A stretch of DNA of 14,690 bases, taken from Opitutaceae bacterium. Its GTDB lineage: Bacteria; Verrucomicrobiota; Verrucomicrobiae; Opitutales; Opitutaceae. The stretch lies in contig JAISAX010000510.1 in the NCBI GenBank assembly GCA_031266495.1, positions 1-14,690 on the forward strand, given 5' to 3'. Below are positions 13,362 to 14,690 of this stretch, one piece after another (within the stretch, counting starts at the first letter, position 1; each line of letters opens with the position of its first letter). The notes under the pieces were generated by a model. That model had not been told where the DNA came from, searched no databases, and was given only the letters and a program-made list of their open reading frames with translations. A program made the position numbers and the translations under genes.

Positions 13362-14108
13362 ATGCCTAACTATATACCGATGTACTACACGGACGGAGAG
13401 CAGATGATCCCGTCCGGGGAAAAATTCGCTGATATCACGTTGTGGCGGAAAAAGGGCGCGCCCTGTCCTGCTGCATTACTGGAAGTAAGAGACCTCCCTC
13501 GGTTCGTGGCCACGTTAGCGGAGAGGGAAAAGACCCCTGCGCCCGCATCCCCGCCGCCTGCTCCGCCACTGCCCGTGACAACGCGGATGGACGTGGCGTG
13601 CCCGGGACCGATGGGACTGGCGCGCACGGACCTCCCTGTGGATCGTCGGTATCACTCGATGCGGTACCGCACGTACATAGACGGGAAACCGGCGGACCCT
13701 ACGCGTGTGATCGACAGAGTGCGATTAAACGTAACCGGAAAGGATCAGGTCGCCCTGTCGGCCAGATCGTTGCGCCACGTCAATTATTCGCTGCATAAAC
13801 CAGACCGGGACGGCGAATTGACCATCCACTTTGCCCTGGGCGGCCCGGACCCGTTGCGGACGGCGTGGGATATGGTCGGGGAGAAATCGTTCCAGGTGTA
13901 CGTACACCTGTGCGACAAGATAGACGGCACGCCGGGGATCGATGCCGAATACACCTACGATTACGGGCACAGCTACGACGAGGCAGGGCATATCGTGAAG
14001 AAGATCATTCGCCGCTGGGCGTACTGTCGTGCGGGGGAATACGGGAGAAATTTCAACGAAATTTTGACGACGGAAGCATCCTCATTCGGTGGGGACAACA
14101 ACAAGTAA
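13362..14108 (+). CDS. 248-aa protein of unknown function
   Basis: The start is ATG 13362 after the conserved leader, with no Shine-Dalgarno sequence. Residues about 55-75 are a Pro/Ala linker. Before it is a short N-terminal part; after it, residues about 95-240 look like a beta-rich domain with many Tyr, Asp and Arg residues (for example SMRYRTYIDG and YTYDYGHSYDEAG). There is no signal peptide or TM segment. No family is recognised. Lying just after a Rep gene and before a membrane-anchored protein, it may belong to a small plasmid- or ssDNA-phage-like element. A structural role is conceivable but not shown. Confidence 0.8.
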   Translation: MPNYIPMYYTDGEQMIPSGEKFADITLWRKKGAPCPAALLEVRDLPRFVATLAEREKTPAPASPPPAPPLPVTTRMDVACPGPMGLARTDLPVDRRYHSMRYRTYIDGKPADPTRVIDRVRLNVTGKDQVALSARSLRHVNYSLHKPDRDGELTIHFALGGPDPLRTAWDMVGEKSFQVYVHLCDKIDGTPGIDAEYTYDYGHSYDEAGHIVKKIIRRWAYCRAGEYGRNFNEILTTEASSFGGDNNK

Positions 14109-14124
14109 CCAAAAAACGAATACA
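14105..14124 (+). promoter_or_regulatory. Conserved non-SD leader of the 103-aa gene
   Basis: GTAACCAAAAAACGAATAC precedes the ATG. Compared with 13341-13361 it has two substitutions and a short length difference. Its TAA is the stop codon of the 248-aa gene, so intergenic space is only 16 bp. Confidence 0.5.
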
Positions 14125-14436
14125 ATGAACATTGACAAAATAATGATAAATGTGCTGGGGTGTCTGGCAGGAGTGTCGCTGCTTGTCTGCGGGATTGGAA
14201 TCGGACGCCTGATTACGCTGAAAGAATGGAAAAAGGCCGATGAAGAAATGGATGATGCCCGTCGCAGGGGGCACGATTTCTGTGCCGGTTTTGCGGTCGG
14301 TCAGGAAGTCGGACGCCGGGCGAGCGAACCCGTTTCCGCCGATCCGCCCGCCTCGCCGGAGAACTCCCCCGCCACGCCTGTCAATCCGTCCGTCGCGGAC
14401 AATTCCGGCGACGTGAACGTTGATAACTCCGTATGA
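14125..14436 (+). CDS. Small membrane-anchored protein, 103 aa, unknown
   Basis: It starts at ATG 14125 after the conserved leader. Residues about 6-31 are one hydrophobic segment (INVLGCLAGVSLLVCGIGIG), followed by a charged helix (LKEWKKADEEMDDARRRG), and then a Pro/Ser/Asn/Asp-rich tail of about 40 residues. The first segment could be an uncleaved anchor. A Cys within it is not in a clear lipobox. The layout is that of a small inner-membrane protein with a helical and disordered domain. It closes the operon before a strong terminator. A minor coat, spanin or pore-associated role is possible but not supported. Confidence 0.75.
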   Translation: MNIDKIMINVLGCLAGVSLLVCGIGIGRLITLKEWKKADEEMDDARRRGHDFCAGFAVGQEVGRRASEPVSADPPASPENSPATPVNPSVADNSGDVNVDNSV

Positions 14437-14444
14437 CCCATTTT

Positions 14445-14501
14445 CTCCCCGCTCCGCGACCTTGTCCTTTAGTCGGGGCAAGGCCGGGGCGAGGGAGTTT
14501 T
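14445..14501 (+). terminator. Strong intrinsic terminator after the small membrane protein gene
   Basis: A long imperfect GC-rich stem spans CTCCCCGCTCCG (14445-14456) with CGGGGCGAGGGAG (14485-14497) and an inner CCTTG/CAAGG stem with loop TTTAGTCG. It is followed by TTTT (14498-14501). It begins 8 bp after the stop codon. Confidence 0.8.
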
Positions 14502-14554
14502 GCAGTATAAGTATCCAACAATAAAATACCGACTGAACAACCCGACTAAAGACA

Positions 14555-14690
14555 ATGACAACAACCACCACACCAACGCCCCCCGCGCAACGCCCCGTGT
14601 TTGCGAGAGAGCCGAAACGCATCGCGCCGGAATCCGGCATCCATGTAGGATTAGGCATCAGCCGGGGCTGGCTGCGAATCATGAGTGACC
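14555..14690 (+). CDS. N-terminus of an unidentified protein (runs off the window)
   Basis: The start is ATG 14555, preceded by an AT-rich leader with ACTAAAGACA and no good ribosome site, like the two genes before it. The first 45 residues begin with a Thr/Pro-rich stretch (MTTTTTPTPPAQRP), then a basic part and IHVGLGISRGWLRIMSD. The protein is too short to place. The terminator at 14445-14501 means it has its own transcription start. Confidence 0.6.
   Translation, partial: MTTTTTPTPPAQRPVFAREPKRIAPESGIHVGLGISRGWLRIMSD

Overview
The window reads as accessory DNA of a GC-rich bacterium. It holds the right part of one phage-like element (about 1-11310), a tRNA-Asn 3'-half fragment that marks an attachment site (about 11315-11361), and the left end of a second integrated element (from 11361 onward). 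GC-rich codon use with an AT-richer repressor region and AT-rich gene leaders is compatible with, for example, Verrucomicrobiota. No host gene is present, so the taxon is only an impression.

Left element, virion-type block (1-6410): the 3' end of an unidentified gene, a 749-aa protein with a GYF_2-like N-terminus and two 53-aa tandem repeats at its C-terminus, and, translationally coupled to it, a 1327-aa 'polyvalent'-type phage protein. The latter carries a zincin HExxH motif in mid-protein and a C-terminal module that resembles phage BECR-type nucleases. Directly after its stop codon lies a structured element: two hairpins, one of them inside an outer stem. Its stems are kept by compensatory changes in a second copy near 10953. 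A small two-TM membrane protein with its own promoter-like box follows.

Left element, control and early block (6860-9845): a leftward Cro/CI-type repressor diverges, across only 18 bp, from a rightward operon of excisionase-like HTH protein, an HTH/ParB-associated replication or partition-type protein, a DGQHR (ParB-like) protein and two small unknown proteins. All are joined by stop/start overlaps. The HTH protein gene contains two perfect 24-bp palindromes exactly 33 bp apart. The operon ends at a strong bidirectional terminator next to a 13+3+13 perfect inverted repeat.

Left element, cassette block (9910-11310): a 116-aa ORF, then an orphan copy of the last 215 residues of the 1327-aa protein (about 83% identical), then the second copy of the structured element, then a third partial repeat of the junction, cut off just before the tRNA fragment. 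This looks like an array of spare C-terminal cassettes accumulated at the right end of the element, similar in logic to the orphan tip cassettes of polymorphic toxins.

Right element (11361-14690): a leftward tyrosine recombinase whose stop codon lies 5 bp from the tRNA fragment, a small gene overlapping it, a rolling-circle Rep (HUH) gene that seems to have lost its N-terminal half, a 248-aa unknown protein, a small membrane-anchored protein, a terminator, and the start of another gene. Two of these genes share a near-identical leader without Shine-Dalgarno sequence.
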